DNA from: Candidatus Rokuibacteriota bacterium
GTDB lineage: Bacteria; Methylomirabilota; Methylomirabilia; Rokubacteriales; CSP1-6
Assembly: GCA_003220595.1 (NCBI GenBank)
Contig: QHSZ01000090.1
Span: 1 to 33,097, forward strand
DNA: 33,097 nucleotides
Direction of reading: 5' to 3'
Shown here: piece after piece, positions 16,549 through 24,685 of the stretch
Numbering within the stretch: the first letter of the stretch is position 1
How the letters are laid out: each line of letters starts with the position of its first letter
The notes under the pieces: generated by a model
What the model was told of the DNA's origin: nothing
Database searches by the model: none
The model's input: the letters and a program-made list of their open reading frames with translations, nothing else
Made by a program: the position numbers and the translations under genes

Positions 16549-16953
16549 GTGGACGCATTCCCCCGGCTCACGATCCGCGAGCTCGGTCACGTCGCGTTCT
16601 TCGTCCGTGATCTCGACGCGACGCGCCGCTTCTACCACGAAGTCCTCGGCCTCGCCGAGACCGGCACCGGCAAGGGCGGACGCATCGTCTTCTTCTCCGC
16701 GGGCGTCCACCACCACGACGTCTCGTGCGAGCTCGCGCGCGCCGACGGTCCTGGACCGCAGCCGAAGGGCGTGCCCGGCCTCTACCACGTCGCCTTCGCG
16801 GTCGGCGCGTCGCGCGAGGAGCTCGCCGGCGCGCGCCGCTGGGTGGAGTCGCACGGCCTCGTGCCGTTCGGCGAGACGCCCACGTCGTTCAGCGTGCGCG
16901 ATCCCGACGGCCACGAGATCGAGCTGTACGTCGACGCCCCGGCGGGGCGCTAG
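16549..16953 (+). CDS. VOC-superfamily metalloenzyme (glyoxalase/extradiol dioxygenase-like)
   Basis: A 134-residue protein made of two beta-alpha-beta-beta-beta modules. A complete 2-His-1-carboxylate metal site is visible: His14 in ELGHVAFFV, His80 in GLYHVAFAV and Glu125 in HEIELYVD. This makes it more likely to be an active metal enzyme (extradiol ring-cleaving dioxygenase, or lyase/isomerase) than a resistance-type binding protein. The DPDGHEIELYVD ending resembles catechol-2,3-dioxygenase-like VOC members. It starts with GTG, has no Shine-Dalgarno sequence and lies ten bases behind an extended -10. Its stop codon lies inside a 22-base palindrome. Confidence 0.82.
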   Translation: MDAFPRLTIRELGHVAFFVRDLDATRRFYHEVLGLAETGTGKGGRIVFFSAGVHHHDVSCELARADGPGPQPKGVPGLYHVAFAVGASREELAGARRWVESHGLVPFGETPTSFSVRDPDGHEIELYVDAPAGR

Positions 16954-16962
16954 CGCCCCGCC
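16941..16962. terminator. 22-base perfect palindrome at the VOC / receiver gene junction
   Basis: The sequence from 16941 to 16962 is its own reverse complement, centred on the CTAG that contains the VOC stop (TAG 16951-16953). It ends one base before the stop of the convergent receiver gene (16964). As RNA it can form an almost all-GC hairpin in either direction. There is no T-run on either side, so it is a hairpin-type bidirectional stop signal or 3'-end protector rather than a textbook intrinsic terminator. Confidence 0.5.
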
Positions 16963-16963
16963 C

Positions 16964-17743
16964 CTATTCGGCGAGGTCGATGCGCCGCATCGCCAGCGCC
17001 GACTCGATCGCCTGCCCGAGCAGTGCTCCGTCGACGGGCTTCTTGAGATAATCGAAGGCGCCGAAGGCGAGCGTCCGCCTCGCGAGCTCGACGTTCGCGC
17101 TCTCGCAGACCATGATGACCTTGGCGTCGGGCGCGAGCGCGACGATCGTCGGCAGCACGCCGACGCCCGACAGCCCGGGCATCTCGATATCGAGCAGCAC
17201 GATGTCGGGGGCGCGCGCGACGACGGCGCGCACACCCGAGGCGCCGTCGGGCGCGAGGCGCACGTCGTAGCCCTTCTGGGCGAGCAACCGCTCGAGGTGC
17301 GCGCGCTCCTGCGCCTCGCCCTCCACGAGGAGGATCGAGAGGGGGTCGGCGCGCCGTGGCGCCGGCTCCGCGGGCCGCGGCGGGGGCGCGGGCGGCTCCC
17401 CGCGGAGCGCCAGGACGATCTCCGAGGGCGCGAGCGGCTTCGTGAACACCGCGGCCGCGCCGCGGGCGCGCGCCTGCCGGTGGAGCTCCGCGTCCGCGAG
17501 CCCCGTCATCACGAGAACGCGGATCCGCGGGTCGAACGCGTGGATCCGCTTGATCGCGTCGAGCCCGCCGAGTCGCGGCATCATGAGATCGAGGAGCACG
17601 GCGTCGGGGTGCAGGCGCCGCACCTGCAGGAGCGCCTCGAGGCCGTTCGCCGCCTCCACGATCTCGAAGCCCGACGCGCGCAGGAAGTCGCCGATCACCT
17701 CGCGGACGTCCGGCTCGTCGTCCACGATGAGCACCGTGCTCAC
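16964..17743 (-). CDS. Tandem receiver-domain protein (two REC domains, no output domain)
   Basis: The 259-residue protein consists of two CheY-like receiver domains joined by a proline-rich linker (about 116-135). REC1 (1-115) is complete: Asp8/Asp9, phosphoacceptor Asp52 in LLDLMMP, Thr80 and Lys102 in FTKP. REC2 (about 136-255) keeps the acceptor Asp185 in LLDIEMPG and the KKP lysine. Its acidic pair is Glu141-Gly142 in VEGE and the switch Thr/Ser position is Cys213 (MVCES), so it is probably altered in phosphorylation. No DNA-binding, GGDEF or HD domain follows, so it likely acts through protein contacts or as a phosphate sink. I chose the GTG at 17741-17743 because GAGGGAG (17753-17759) lies nine bases upstream; a GTG at 17749 is too close to it. 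It trails glutaryl-CoA dehydrogenase by 14 bases. Confidence 0.85.
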   Translation of the reverse strand: MSTVLIVDDEPDVREVIGDFLRASGFEIVEAANGLEALLQVRRLHPDAVLLDLMMPRLGGLDAIKRIHAFDPRIRVLVMTGLADAELHRQARARGAAAVFTKPLAPSEIVLALRGEPPAPPPRPAEPAPRRADPLSILLVEGEAQERAHLERLLAQKGYDVRLAPDGASGVRAVVARAPDIVLLDIEMPGLSGVGVLPTIVALAPDAKVIMVCESANVELARRTLAFGAFDYLKKPVDGALLGQAIESALAMRRIDLAE

Positions 17744-17757
17744 CGCCACCGTCTCCC

Positions 17758-18930
17758 TCAGACTCCGAACGCGTCGAGGCCCGTGATGTCGCGGCCGATG
17801 ATCAGCGTATGGATGTCGTGCGTGCCCTCGTAGGTGTTGACGGTCTCGAGGTTCAGCATGTGGCGGATGATCGGGTGCTCGTCCACGATGCCGGCCGCGC
17901 CCAGGATGTCGCGCGCCAGCCGCGCCGTCTCGAGGGCCATCTGCACGTTGTTCATCTTGGCCATCGAGACCTGCTGCGGCCGCGCCGCGCCGAGATCCTT
18001 CAGCCGGCCGAGCTGCAGGCACAGGAGCTGCGCCTTGGTGATCTCGGTGAGCATCCAGACGAGCTTCTGCTGCACCAGCTGGAACGAGGCGATCGGCTTG
18101 GCGAACTGGACGCGCTGCTGCGCGTACTGGAGCGCCCAGTCGTAGCAGGCCGTCGCCGCGCCGATCGCCCCCCACGCGATGCCGTAGCGCGCCTGGTTCA
18201 GGCAGCCCAGCGGGCCGCGCAAACCCTTCACGTGCGGCAGCTCGTTCTCCAGCGGGATGCGGCAGTCCTGGAAGGAGAGCTCGGACGTGATCGAGGCGCG
18301 CATCGAGAACTTCCCGTGGATGTCGAGCGTCGAGAAGCCGGGCGTCCCGCGTTCGACGAGGTACCCGTGAATCTCGCCGTCGTCCCCCTTCGCCCAGACG
18401 ACGGCAAGGTCGGCGATGGAGCCGTTCGTGATCCAGAGCTTCGTCCCGTTGAGCACGTAGCCGTCGCCCTGGCGCCGGGCGCGCGTCTTCATCGAGCCCG
18501 GGTCGGAGCCGTGGTCGGGCTCGGTGAGGCCGAAGCAGCCGACCTTCTCCCCCGTGGCGAGCGCCGGCAGCCAGCGCTCCTTCTGAGCGTCGGAGCCGTA
18601 GGCGTGGATCGGGTGCATCACGAGCCCGCTCTGGACCGACGCCGCCGACCGGAGCCCCGAGTCGCCCCGCTCGAGCTCCTGCATGATGAGCCCGTAGGCG
18701 ACGTTGTTGAGCCCGGCGCAGCCGTAGCCCTTCAGCGTCGCGCCGAAGACGCCGAGCTCGCCGAGCTTCGGGAGGAGCTGCACCGGGAAGGTGCCCGCGC
18801 GGTGGTGCTCCGTAACGAGCGGGAGGAACTCGGTCTCCACCCAGTCGCGGATCGCGTCCCGGATCATCCGCTCTTCCTCGGAGAGGAGGGCCTCGATCCC
18901 GTAGTAGTCGACGCCGCGGAACTTCTCCAT
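17758..18930 (-). CDS. gcdH: Glutaryl-CoA dehydrogenase-like acyl-CoA dehydrogenase
   Basis: A 390-residue FAD enzyme of the acyl-CoA dehydrogenase family, most like glutaryl-CoA dehydrogenase. That enzyme oxidises and decarboxylates glutaryl-CoA to crotonyl-CoA in lysine, tryptophan and aromatic acid breakdown. Visible features are VGCFGLTEPDHGSDPGSM (FAD/substrate region), GTKLWITNGSIADL, the RVQFAKPIASFQLVQQKL helix and the catalytic base Glu368 in NTYEGTHDIHTLIIG. The last is the GCDH form of the C-terminal motif. The ATG is preceded by GGAAGGG. It lies four bases after the membrane protein gene and before the tandem receiver gene in one run. Confidence 0.9.
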   Translation of the reverse strand: MEKFRGVDYYGIEALLSEEERMIRDAIRDWVETEFLPLVTEHHRAGTFPVQLLPKLGELGVFGATLKGYGCAGLNNVAYGLIMQELERGDSGLRSAASVQSGLVMHPIHAYGSDAQKERWLPALATGEKVGCFGLTEPDHGSDPGSMKTRARRQGDGYVLNGTKLWITNGSIADLAVVWAKGDDGEIHGYLVERGTPGFSTLDIHGKFSMRASITSELSFQDCRIPLENELPHVKGLRGPLGCLNQARYGIAWGAIGAATACYDWALQYAQQRVQFAKPIASFQLVQQKLVWMLTEITKAQLLCLQLGRLKDLGAARPQQVSMAKMNNVQMALETARLARDILGAAGIVDEHPIIRHMLNLETVNTYEGTHDIHTLIIGRDITGLDAFGV

Positions 18931-18934
18931 GGGT

Positions 18935-19453
18935 CTAGCCCTTCCGACGCGCCGCCGACAGGGGCACCGTCAGGAGCGTCCCGAGCGCCGTCGTCAGCGT
19001 CGCCGCGTGAAAGAAGTGGATCGGGGCGTTCAGACGGAGGAAGCTCGCCGCGACGTCCGGGGGCACCGCGCTCGTCGCCCGGACGACCTGCGCCTCGAGG
19101 GCGCCGAACCCCGACGCGTAGTGCGCCACGAGCCAGAGGACGCCCGCCGCCGCCGCGACGGTGGCCAGGCCCCGCGCGCGCCCCGAGGCGAGCGCCAGGA
19201 CGAGGAACGCGACGACCGCGAGCACCTGGAGACCGCACACCGCATAGAACGCCGTGAGGCCCCCGCGGCCGGCGGTCGCCCGGAACGCGGCGTATGCGAG
19301 ACCCTGGCCCGGCGCCCCCGACGCCAGGAGCCAGTCGACGAAGCGCCCGAGGATCAGCGCGTGACCGAGCATGAAGCCGCCCACGATCCCCGTGAGGGCG
19401 GTCGCCGCGACCCAGCCGGGCCAGTAGAGGCGGGCGGCGAGCGCGGAGGCCAC
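18935..19453 (-). CDS. Integral membrane protein of unknown function (four membrane segments)
   Basis: I do not recognise this 172-residue protein with confidence. It has four hydrophobic segments (about 13-35, 66-88, 93-115, 145-165). Other features are a small-residue-rich first helix ([17 protein letters not shown]), a [20 protein letters not shown] loop and a final [19 protein letters not shown] segment. The layout vaguely resembles DUF1772/DUF4149-like four-helix membrane proteins, but this is a weak impression. It starts with GTG one base after the queuosine-precursor transporter stop and ends four bases before gcdH, so it is almost certainly co-transcribed with both. Confidence 0.75.
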   Translation of the reverse strand: MASALAARLYWPGWVAATALTGIVGGFMLGHALILGRFVDWLLASGAPGQGLAYAAFRATAGRGGLTAFYAVCGLQVLAVVAFLVLALASGRARGLATVAAAAGVLWLVAHYASGFGALEAQVVRATSAVPPDVAASFLRLNAPIHFFHAATLTTALGTLLTVPLSAARRKG

Positions 19454-19454
19454 G

Positions 19455-20114
19455 CTAGAGCCTGATCGGGTTGAAGTCGGTGTCGTAGTCGTACGCGTCC
19501 TGGCCCTCGGCCGCCTTGAGGTAGGCGACCGCCGCGTAGGTGAGCGGCGTCGCCGCCGCCTCGTACGCGACCTTCACGGCCCACTGGCCCGCGACGAGCC
19601 CCGCCAGCACGCCGCCGGGCACGGTGCCCGCGAACGCGAGCACGACGAAGAGCGCGGTGTCGAGCGCCTGGCCGACGACCGTGGAGCCGAGCGTCCGCGT
19701 CCAGAGCCAGCGCCCCCGCGTCAGAACCTTCAGCTTCGCGAGCACGAACGCGTTGGCGAACTCGCCCGCCAGGTAGCCGACGAACGACGCGCCGAGGACG
19801 CGCGGCGCCTGGCCGAGGATCTCGTCGTACGCACCCTGGCCCTTCCAGAAGGGCGCGGCTGGGATCGCCCCGCCGAGCCAGATCGCCAGCACCATGAGCG
19901 CGTTGCAGGCGAAGCCGAGCCAGATCACGCGCCGCGACGCTGCGTAGCCCCACACCTCGGTGAGGACGTCGCCGAGGACGTACGACAGCGGGAAGATCAC
20001 GACGCCCGCGGTGAGGATGAGTCCACCGACGCTGATCAGCTTGGTCGCGATCGTGTTGGCCGTCAAGAGACACGTGACGAACAGGACGGCGCACGCGATG
20101 AATCGCCAGCTCAT
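19455..20114 (-). CDS. yhhQ: Queuosine precursor transporter (YhhQ/QPTR, former DUF165)
   Basis: A 219-residue membrane protein with six hydrophobic segments. It has the YhhQ/QPTR hallmarks: [14 protein letters not shown] near the N-terminus, [36 protein letters not shown] and the acidic C-terminal [10 protein letters not shown]. Members import queuine, preQ0 or preQ1 for tRNA queuosine. It is divergent from queC with a 30-base gap, which supports the function: one gene imports, the other makes the precursor. The ATG at 20112-20114 is inside a 16-base palindrome and has no Shine-Dalgarno sequence. TATGAT (minus strand, 20129-20124) lies nine bases upstream. Confidence 0.92.
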   Translation of the reverse strand: MSWRFIACAVLFVTCLLTANTIATKLISVGGLILTAGVVIFPLSYVLGDVLTEVWGYAASRRVIWLGFACNALMVLAIWLGGAIPAAPFWKGQGAYDEILGQAPRVLGASFVGYLAGEFANAFVLAKLKVLTRGRWLWTRTLGSTVVGQALDTALFVVLAFAGTVPGGVLAGLVAGQWAVKVAYEAAATPLTYAAVAYLKAAEGQDAYDYDTDFNPIRL

Positions 20115-20128
20115 GATCGTTCGATCAT
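20113..20128. promoter_or_regulatory. 16-base inverted repeat between yhhQ and queC (candidate operator)
   Basis: ATGATCG-TT-CGATCAT is a perfect 7-2-7 inverted repeat. It covers the yhhQ start codon and overlaps the minus-strand -10-like TATGAT (20124-20129) and the plus-strand CATACT (20126-20131). A dimeric regulator bound here would block both queuosine genes. The role is inferred from position and symmetry only. Confidence 0.4.
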
Positions 20129-20133
20129 ACTAT
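20124..20133. promoter_or_regulatory. Overlapping divergent -10 elements of yhhQ and queC
   Basis: TATGAT on the minus strand (20129-20124, 5 of 6 consensus) is nine bases from the yhhQ ATG. On the plus strand CATACT (20126-20131) or TACTAT (20128-20133) is 13 or 11 bases from the queC ATG. No good -35 is visible for either direction. Confidence 0.4.
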
Positions 20134-20144
20134 GGAGCCGCGCC

Positions 20145-20834
20145 ATGCCCGAGCCCCCGAAGGCCATCGTCCTGCTGAGCGGCGGGGTGGACTCCACGAC
20201 CACGCTCGCCATCGCGAGGTCGCGCGGCTTCGACGTCTACGCGCTCACCTTCCGGTACGGCCAGCGTCACACGGCCGAGATCGAGGCCGCGCAGCGCGTG
20301 GCGGCCGCCGTCGGCGTCACCCGGCACGAGGTCATCGTCTTCGACCTGCGGCGGTTCGGCGGCTCGGCGCTCACCGGAGACCTCGCGGTGCCCAAGGGGC
20401 GGGCGCTCGAGGAGATGACGCAGGCGATCCCCGCCACCTACGTGCCGGCGCGCAACACGATCTTTCTCTCGTTCGCGCTCGCCTGGGCCGAGACGCTCGG
20501 CGCGAGCGATATCTTCATCGGCGTCAATCACTACGACTATTCGGGTTACCCCGACTGCCGTCCGGAGTTCATCGGGGCCTACCAGCGGATGGCCGACCTC
20601 GCCACGAAGGCCGGGGTCGAGGGGCGCCAGCGCCTGACGATCCACACGCCGCTCATCCACATGACCAAGGCGGAGATCGTCCGGACGGGCCTCGGGCTCG
20701 GTGTGGACTACGCGCTCACCCTCTCCTGCTACGATCCGGCGCCGGAGGGCGCGTGCGGGCGCTGCGACGCCTGCGCGCTCCGCCTGAAGGGCTTCGGGGA
20801 AGCCGGCGTGACGGACCCGATCCGCTACCGCTAG
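20145..20834 (+). CDS. queC: 7-cyano-7-deazaguanine synthase QueC
   Basis: QueC converts 7-carboxy-7-deazaguanine with ammonia and ATP to preQ0, the precursor of queuosine. The 229-residue product has the PP-loop [12 protein letters not shown] (SGGVDS 12-17) and [14 protein letters not shown]. The [18 protein letters not shown] and [18 protein letters not shown] segments are typical, and the zinc cysteines are Cys195, Cys204, Cys207 and Cys210 (the last three in GACGRCDAC). The ATG follows GGAG (20133-20136) at eight bases, so it may have a very short leader. Its stop overlaps the convergent HD gene stop. Confidence 0.95.
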   Translation: MPEPPKAIVLLSGGVDSTTTLAIARSRGFDVYALTFRYGQRHTAEIEAAQRVAAAVGVTRHEVIVFDLRRFGGSALTGDLAVPKGRALEEMTQAIPATYVPARNTIFLSFALAWAETLGASDIFIGVNHYDYSGYPDCRPEFIGAYQRMADLATKAGVEGRQRLTIHTPLIHMTKAEIVRTGLGLGVDYALTLSCYDPAPEGACGRCDACALRLKGFGEAGVTDPIRYR

Positions 20835-22237
20835 ACGTTCGTCACGATCGACGGCGGCTCTTCGTTCAGCGCGCGCCGCAGCGCCTGCGCGAGCTCGGCG
20901 TCGTGCTCGTGGGTCATCGCGAAGATCCGGCACTGCGCGACTTTTCCAGGCAGGTATTTCAGGATCTCCGTCAGCGGCTCCTCGGAGACGCGCTTCGTGG
21001 ACGAGTCGTAGACGTAGATCTGGCGGTCGCCCATCTTGAGCGGGTTGAGGGGGCGCGGGTCCTGGAGCGCCATGTCGATCTCGAACGGCACGTCCTTGAG
21101 CGCCGGGGGCAGGAAGCTCCGGACACGCCGCTTCACCGTCTCGACGTCGAGGAAGCCCTGGCCCTTGCGGGCCTCGAACTGGTCGAGGACCTCCTCGCTC
21201 GCCATCCGCCACTTGAGCTTCCGGTCGAGGATGTGCCGCCACTCGAGGCCCAGGCGCCTCCGGTCCTCGTCGTCCGCGTCGTGCCACTTGCCGACGTCCT
21301 CGAGGAGCGTCCACTCCGTGAGGTGGAGGTAGGGGTGCAGCTCCTTCCGGAGATCGTACGGAAACGCGATGCGCATCGTGTCGCGGAAGATCTCCTTCAG
21401 GTGGAGGTCGATCCCCCGCGTCGTGCGATGGTAGTAGACGTTGGTGTACATGTAGAAGCGCGCGTTCAGGAACATGGTGAACGCCTGCAGCCCGCTGCGG
21501 TCGAGCGTGAGCCCCTTCTCCGAGAAGAACGCGTAGTAGATGATCCGCTCGATGTCGATCGGCCCGATGGCGACGCCGCACATGTACGAGTCGCGGAGGA
21601 CGTAGTCCATGTTGTCGGCGGTGAAGACGCCCGAGAGGAGCGGCTTCAGGAACGCGAGCCACCGGGGGTGTGACTCGAGCGGCTGCGTGTAGGCCTTCCC
21701 CATCAAGTAGCAGATCCACTCCGGGTCGATCGCCTCGCCCGCGTTGAACGCACCGCTCGGGCTGCGGCGCAGGCTCCGGATGACGTCGGCCAGCTCCTCG
21801 CGGATGATGCGCTGGCCCACCAGCTCGTGCGTGAGGTCGAAGTCGACGAGGAAGTTGTCGTCGAAGAAGTGGCCGAAGGGGCCGTGGCCCACGTCGTGGA
21901 GCATGCCCGCCACGCGCAGGAGCGCCTCGATCAGCGGGCTCGAGGGCGCGTCGGGGAAGATCGCGCGGAGCGAGGGATAGAGCTGCTGCGCGAAGCGCCC
22001 CGCCAGATGCATCGCGCCGAGCGAGTGCTGGAAGCGGCTGTGCTCGGCCGCCGGAAACACCCAGCGCGCCGACTGCAGCTGCGGCACGCGGCGCAGGCGC
22101 TGGACCCACGGGGTGTCGATCAGGTCCTGCTCGGTCGCCTCGCCCGGGATCCCGCGCGGGCGGGTGTAGAGGATGTACTGGTGGATCGGGTCCGCGATGA
22201 GCCCGCGCCCCTCGTAGGTGTCGACCGCGCCCCTCAT
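20831..22237 (-). CDS. HD-domain phosphohydrolase (dNTPase-like)
   Basis: A 468-residue protein with an HD domain in its first half. The metal ligands are visible as His71 in [10 protein letters not shown], His114-Asp115 in [12 protein letters not shown] and the Asp of [11 protein letters not shown]. The N-terminal [12 protein letters not shown] and [16 protein letters not shown] pattern is that of the dGTPase/SAMHD1-like HD group, which hydrolyses dNTPs or related nucleotides. The C-terminal half (about 280-468) is a helical region without a recognised catalytic motif. The ATG at 22235-22237 overlaps the rmlB stop (ATGA), so it is translated with the dTDP-sugar genes. Whether it acts on dTDP-sugar or dTTP pools is speculation. 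Confidence 0.85.
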   Translation of the reverse strand: MRGAVDTYEGRGLIADPIHQYILYTRPRGIPGEATEQDLIDTPWVQRLRRVPQLQSARWVFPAAEHSRFQHSLGAMHLAGRFAQQLYPSLRAIFPDAPSSPLIEALLRVAGMLHDVGHGPFGHFFDDNFLVDFDLTHELVGQRIIREELADVIRSLRRSPSGAFNAGEAIDPEWICYLMGKAYTQPLESHPRWLAFLKPLLSGVFTADNMDYVLRDSYMCGVAIGPIDIERIIYYAFFSEKGLTLDRSGLQAFTMFLNARFYMYTNVYYHRTTRGIDLHLKEIFRDTMRIAFPYDLRKELHPYLHLTEWTLLEDVGKWHDADDEDRRRLGLEWRHILDRKLKWRMASEEVLDQFEARKGQGFLDVETVKRRVRSFLPPALKDVPFEIDMALQDPRPLNPLKMGDRQIYVYDSSTKRVSEEPLTEILKYLPGKVAQCRIFAMTHEHDAELAQALRRALNEEPPSIVTNV

Positions 22238-23232
22238 CGCGCGCCGTACTGCTTCGCGTAGTACGCGCGGAACTCGCCCGACTTCAGCGGCCGCCACCAC
22301 GCCTCGCGCGCCCGATACCAGGCCACGGTCGTGGCGAGCGCGTCGCCGAACTTGTGGCGCGGCGCCCAGCCGAGCTGCTGGACCTTCTTCGCGTCGAGCG
22401 AGTAGCGGCGGTCGTGGCCCGGCCGGTCCTTCACCGGCGTGATCAGCGTCTCGGGCTTGCCCGCGAGCTTCAGGATCTGGCGCGTGAGCACGATGTTCTC
22501 GACCTCGTGGCCGCCGCCGATGTTGTAGACCTCGCCCTCCTTCCCCTTGCGCAGGACGAGGTCGATCGCCGCGCAGTTGTCGAGCACGTAGAGCCAGTCG
22601 CGCACGTTCTTGCCGTCGCCGTAGAGCGGGAGCGGCTGGTCGTCGACCGCGTTCGTGATGAAGAGCGGGATCACCTTCTCCGGGTACTGGTACGGCCCGA
22701 AGTTGTTGGACGAGCGCGTGATGACGACCGGTGTCTTGTGCGTCTGCCAGTAGGCGAGCGCCAGGAGGTCGCCGCCCGCCTTCGACGCCGAGTACGGGTT
22801 GGACGGCCGCAGGGGGTCGCTCTCGCGCGACGAGCCGCGCTCGACGCTCCCGTAGACCTCGTCGGTCGAGATATGCAGGAGCCTCGGGATCTTGAGCTCC
22901 CGCACGGCCTCCAGGAGCGTGAAGACGCCGAAGACGTCCGTCCGGAGGAACTCGTCCGGCTCCATCAGCGAGCGATCGACGTGCGTGCACGCCGCCATGT
23001 TGACGACCGCGTCCACGCCCTTCAGCGCGTCCCGCACGACCGTCGCGTCGCAGATGTCGCCCTGGACGAAGCGGTAGCGCGGGTCGTGCGCGACGTCCTC
23101 GAGATTCGCCGGGTTGCCCGCGTAGGTCAGCTTGTCGAGGTTGACGACCGAGTCCTCGGGGTGGGCCGCGAGGACGTGCCGGACGAAATTGGAGCCGATG
23201 AAGCCCGCCCCGCCGGTGACGAGCAGCTTCAC
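22234..23232 (-). CDS. rfbB: dTDP-glucose 4,6-dehydratase
   Basis: A 332-residue short-chain dehydrogenase of the RmlB type, making dTDP-4-keto-6-deoxyglucose from dTDP-glucose. The NAD-binding GGAGFIG is at 7-13, followed by NLDKLTYAGNPANL. The dehydratase triad residues Thr123-Asp124-Glu125 are in STDEVYGS, and Tyr147 and Lys151 are in NPYSASKAGG. The ACTHVDRSLMEPDEF segment and ITRSSNNFGPYQYPEKVIPLF region are diagnostic. It lies three bases after the RmlC-like gene and overlaps the HD gene. Confidence 0.95.
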   Translation of the reverse strand: MKLLVTGGAGFIGSNFVRHVLAAHPEDSVVNLDKLTYAGNPANLEDVAHDPRYRFVQGDICDATVVRDALKGVDAVVNMAACTHVDRSLMEPDEFLRTDVFGVFTLLEAVRELKIPRLLHISTDEVYGSVERGSSRESDPLRPSNPYSASKAGGDLLALAYWQTHKTPVVITRSSNNFGPYQYPEKVIPLFITNAVDDQPLPLYGDGKNVRDWLYVLDNCAAIDLVLRKGKEGEVYNIGGGHEVENIVLTRQILKLAGKPETLITPVKDRPGHDRRYSLDAKKVQQLGWAPRHKFGDALATTVAWYRAREAWWRPLKSGEFRAYYAKQYGAR

Positions 23233-23235
23233 GGG

Positions 23236-23772
23236 TTATCCGCGGACGACGTCCCAGACGTCCCGGCCGGCGTAGTCCCACGGCAGGCGGCCCTCGTCGC
23301 ACGCGGCAGGCTCCGACGCGAACTGGACGTCGGTGAAGTAGATGATGCGCCCCGGCGCCGTCCCCACGTTGCGCACGCCGTGGGCGACGCCCGGCGGGAT
23401 CCGCAGCATCCGCGTCGCGCCGGCGCCGAGCACGAGCCGGAGCTTCGTCCCCTCCGTCTTGCCACCCTGCCGCACGTCCACCAGGACCACCAGCATGCGG
23501 TCTCCGGGCGGCACGAACCAGATGTCGGTCTGCCGGAGGTGGACGTGAAACGCCTTGATCGCGCCCGGCTCCACCTCGCTGTAGTTGACCTGCCGCAGCG
23601 TGAAGCCCGCGAACGCCTGCGGACGGCCGTCGGCGAGCCGCGCGAGCTCCGTCATGGTCCCGCCGTCGTCGGAAAACCGCTTGAGCTCGACCAGCTCGAC
23701 GCCGTCGATGGACGGCCCCGGCCCGTACGACTGGACGTGAAAGGCGCGCTTCGCGTCGGGGGTGAGGTCCAT
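23236..23772 (-). CDS. RmlC-like cupin (dTDP-4-dehydrorhamnose 3,5-epimerase related)
   Basis: A 178-residue cupin lying between rmlA and rmlB, where rmlC would be expected. It retains the RmlC core layout: the catalytic His in IKAFHVH, VVLVDVRQG and IPPGVAHGVRN. By eye, the Lys of RmlC (GKLV position) is replaced in TDIWFV, the usual YxxTxxY of the later strand reads YFTDVQF, and the WND-P ending reads WDYAG. It may therefore have changed specificity (for example 3- or 5-epimerase only, or a ketoisomerase-like role) or use another sugar. No rmlD is seen beside it, so dTDP-L-rhamnose cannot be completed from this cluster alone. The name is tentative. Confidence 0.75.
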   Translation of the reverse strand: MDLTPDAKRAFHVQSYGPGPSIDGVELVELKRFSDDGGTMTELARLADGRPQAFAGFTLRQVNYSEVEPGAIKAFHVHLRQTDIWFVPPGDRMLVVLVDVRQGGKTEGTKLRLVLGAGATRMLRIPPGVAHGVRNVGTAPGRIIYFTDVQFASEPAACDEGRLPWDYAGRDVWDVVRG

Positions 23773-23781
23773 CGACCGATC

Positions 23782-24666
23782 TTACGGCTCGGACTCGATC
23801 AGGCGCAACAGGTACTGGCCATAGGAGTTGTCCTTCATCGAGCGCGCGAGACGCGCGACGTCCGCGGCCGTGATGTAGCCCATGCGGTAGGCGATCTCCT
23901 CGACGCACGCGACCATGAGCCCCTGCCGGTCCTCGATCGTCTGGATGAACGTCGCGGCCTGCAGCAGCGCCTCGTGCGTCCCCGTGTCGAGCCACGCGAT
24001 ACCGCGGCCGATCTTCTCGACCTGGAGCTGGCCGCGCCGGAGGTACGCACCGTTCACGTCGGTGATCTCGAGCTCGCCACGCGCCGAGGGCCGGAGACCC
24101 GCGGCGATCTCCACGACCTGGTTGTCGTAGAAGTAGAGACCGGTGACCGCGTATGGCGAGCGCGGCTTGGCGGGCTTTTCTTCGAGACCGACCGCCTTGC
24201 CCGTCGCGTCGAACTCGACGACGCCGTAGCGCTCGGGATCGCGCACCCAGTACGCGAACACCGTCGCGCCCCGGCCCCGCTCGGCGGCGTGCTTCAGGTA
24301 CTCGGGGAACCCGTGGCCGTAGAACACGTTGTCGCCGAGCGCGAGGGCGACGCGGTCGTCGCCGATGAAGCGCCGCCCGATGATGAAGGCCTGCGCGATG
24401 CCCTCGGGCTTGGGCTGGACCTCGTACGCGATGCGGAGCCCGAGCTGGCTCCCGTCGCCCAGGAGGCGCTGGAACGCGGTCTGGTCCTGCGGGCTCGTGA
24501 TGACGAGGATCGTTCGGATCCCGGCGAGCATCAGAGAGGAGAGGGGGTAGTAGATCATCGGCTTGTTGTAGACGGGCACGAGCTGCTTGCTCATCGCGAG
24601 GGTCAGCGGGTAGAGCCGGGTGCCGGAGCCCCCGGCGAGGATGACGCCCTTGATGGAATTCGCCAT
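23782..24666 (-). CDS. rfbA: Glucose-1-phosphate thymidylyltransferase
   Basis: RmlA joins dTTP and glucose-1-phosphate to dTDP-glucose. The 294-residue product has the usual length. It carries the nucleotidyltransferase motif [14 protein letters not shown] (11-22), [27 protein letters not shown] and [20 protein letters not shown], and [16 protein letters not shown] near the C-terminus. The ATG at 24664-24666 lacks a Shine-Dalgarno sequence. The extended -10 TGCTATACT (hexamer plus 24683-24678) lies 11 bases upstream. It is first in the run rfbA, RmlC-like, rfbB, HD phosphohydrolase. Confidence 0.95.
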   Translation of the reverse strand: MANSIKGVILAGGSGTRLYPLTLAMSKQLVPVYNKPMIYYPLSSLMLAGIRTILVITSPQDQTAFQRLLGDGSQLGLRIAYEVQPKPEGIAQAFIIGRRFIGDDRVALALGDNVFYGHGFPEYLKHAAERGRGATVFAYWVRDPERYGVVEFDATGKAVGLEEKPAKPRSPYAVTGLYFYDNQVVEIAAGLRPSARGELEITDVNGAYLRRGQLQVEKIGRGIAWLDTGTHEALLQAATFIQTIEDRQGLMVACVEEIAYRMGYITAADVARLARSMKDNSYGQYLLRLIESEP

Positions 24667-24677
24667 GGATTTTTGAG

Positions 24678-24685
24678 AGTATAGC
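24678..24685. promoter_or_regulatory. Bidirectional -10 element between rfbA and the rhodanese-MoeB gene
   Basis: The 30-base gap holds AGTATAGC. On the minus strand it reads as extended -10 TGCTATACT (hexamer 24683-24678) and on the plus strand as TATAGC (24680-24685). Each hexamer ends exactly 11 bases before its start codon (24666 and 24697). Neither side has a Shine-Dalgarno sequence or a clear -35 at the normal distance, which fits leaderless mRNAs in both directions. Confidence 0.5.

Noticed and set aside
4934-18930. Functional pairing of lhgO and gcdH as a glutarate pathway
   Set aside because: Both can belong to glutarate/lysine breakdown, but they lie about 12 kb apart on opposite strands, and no csiD-like glutarate hydroxylase is seen.
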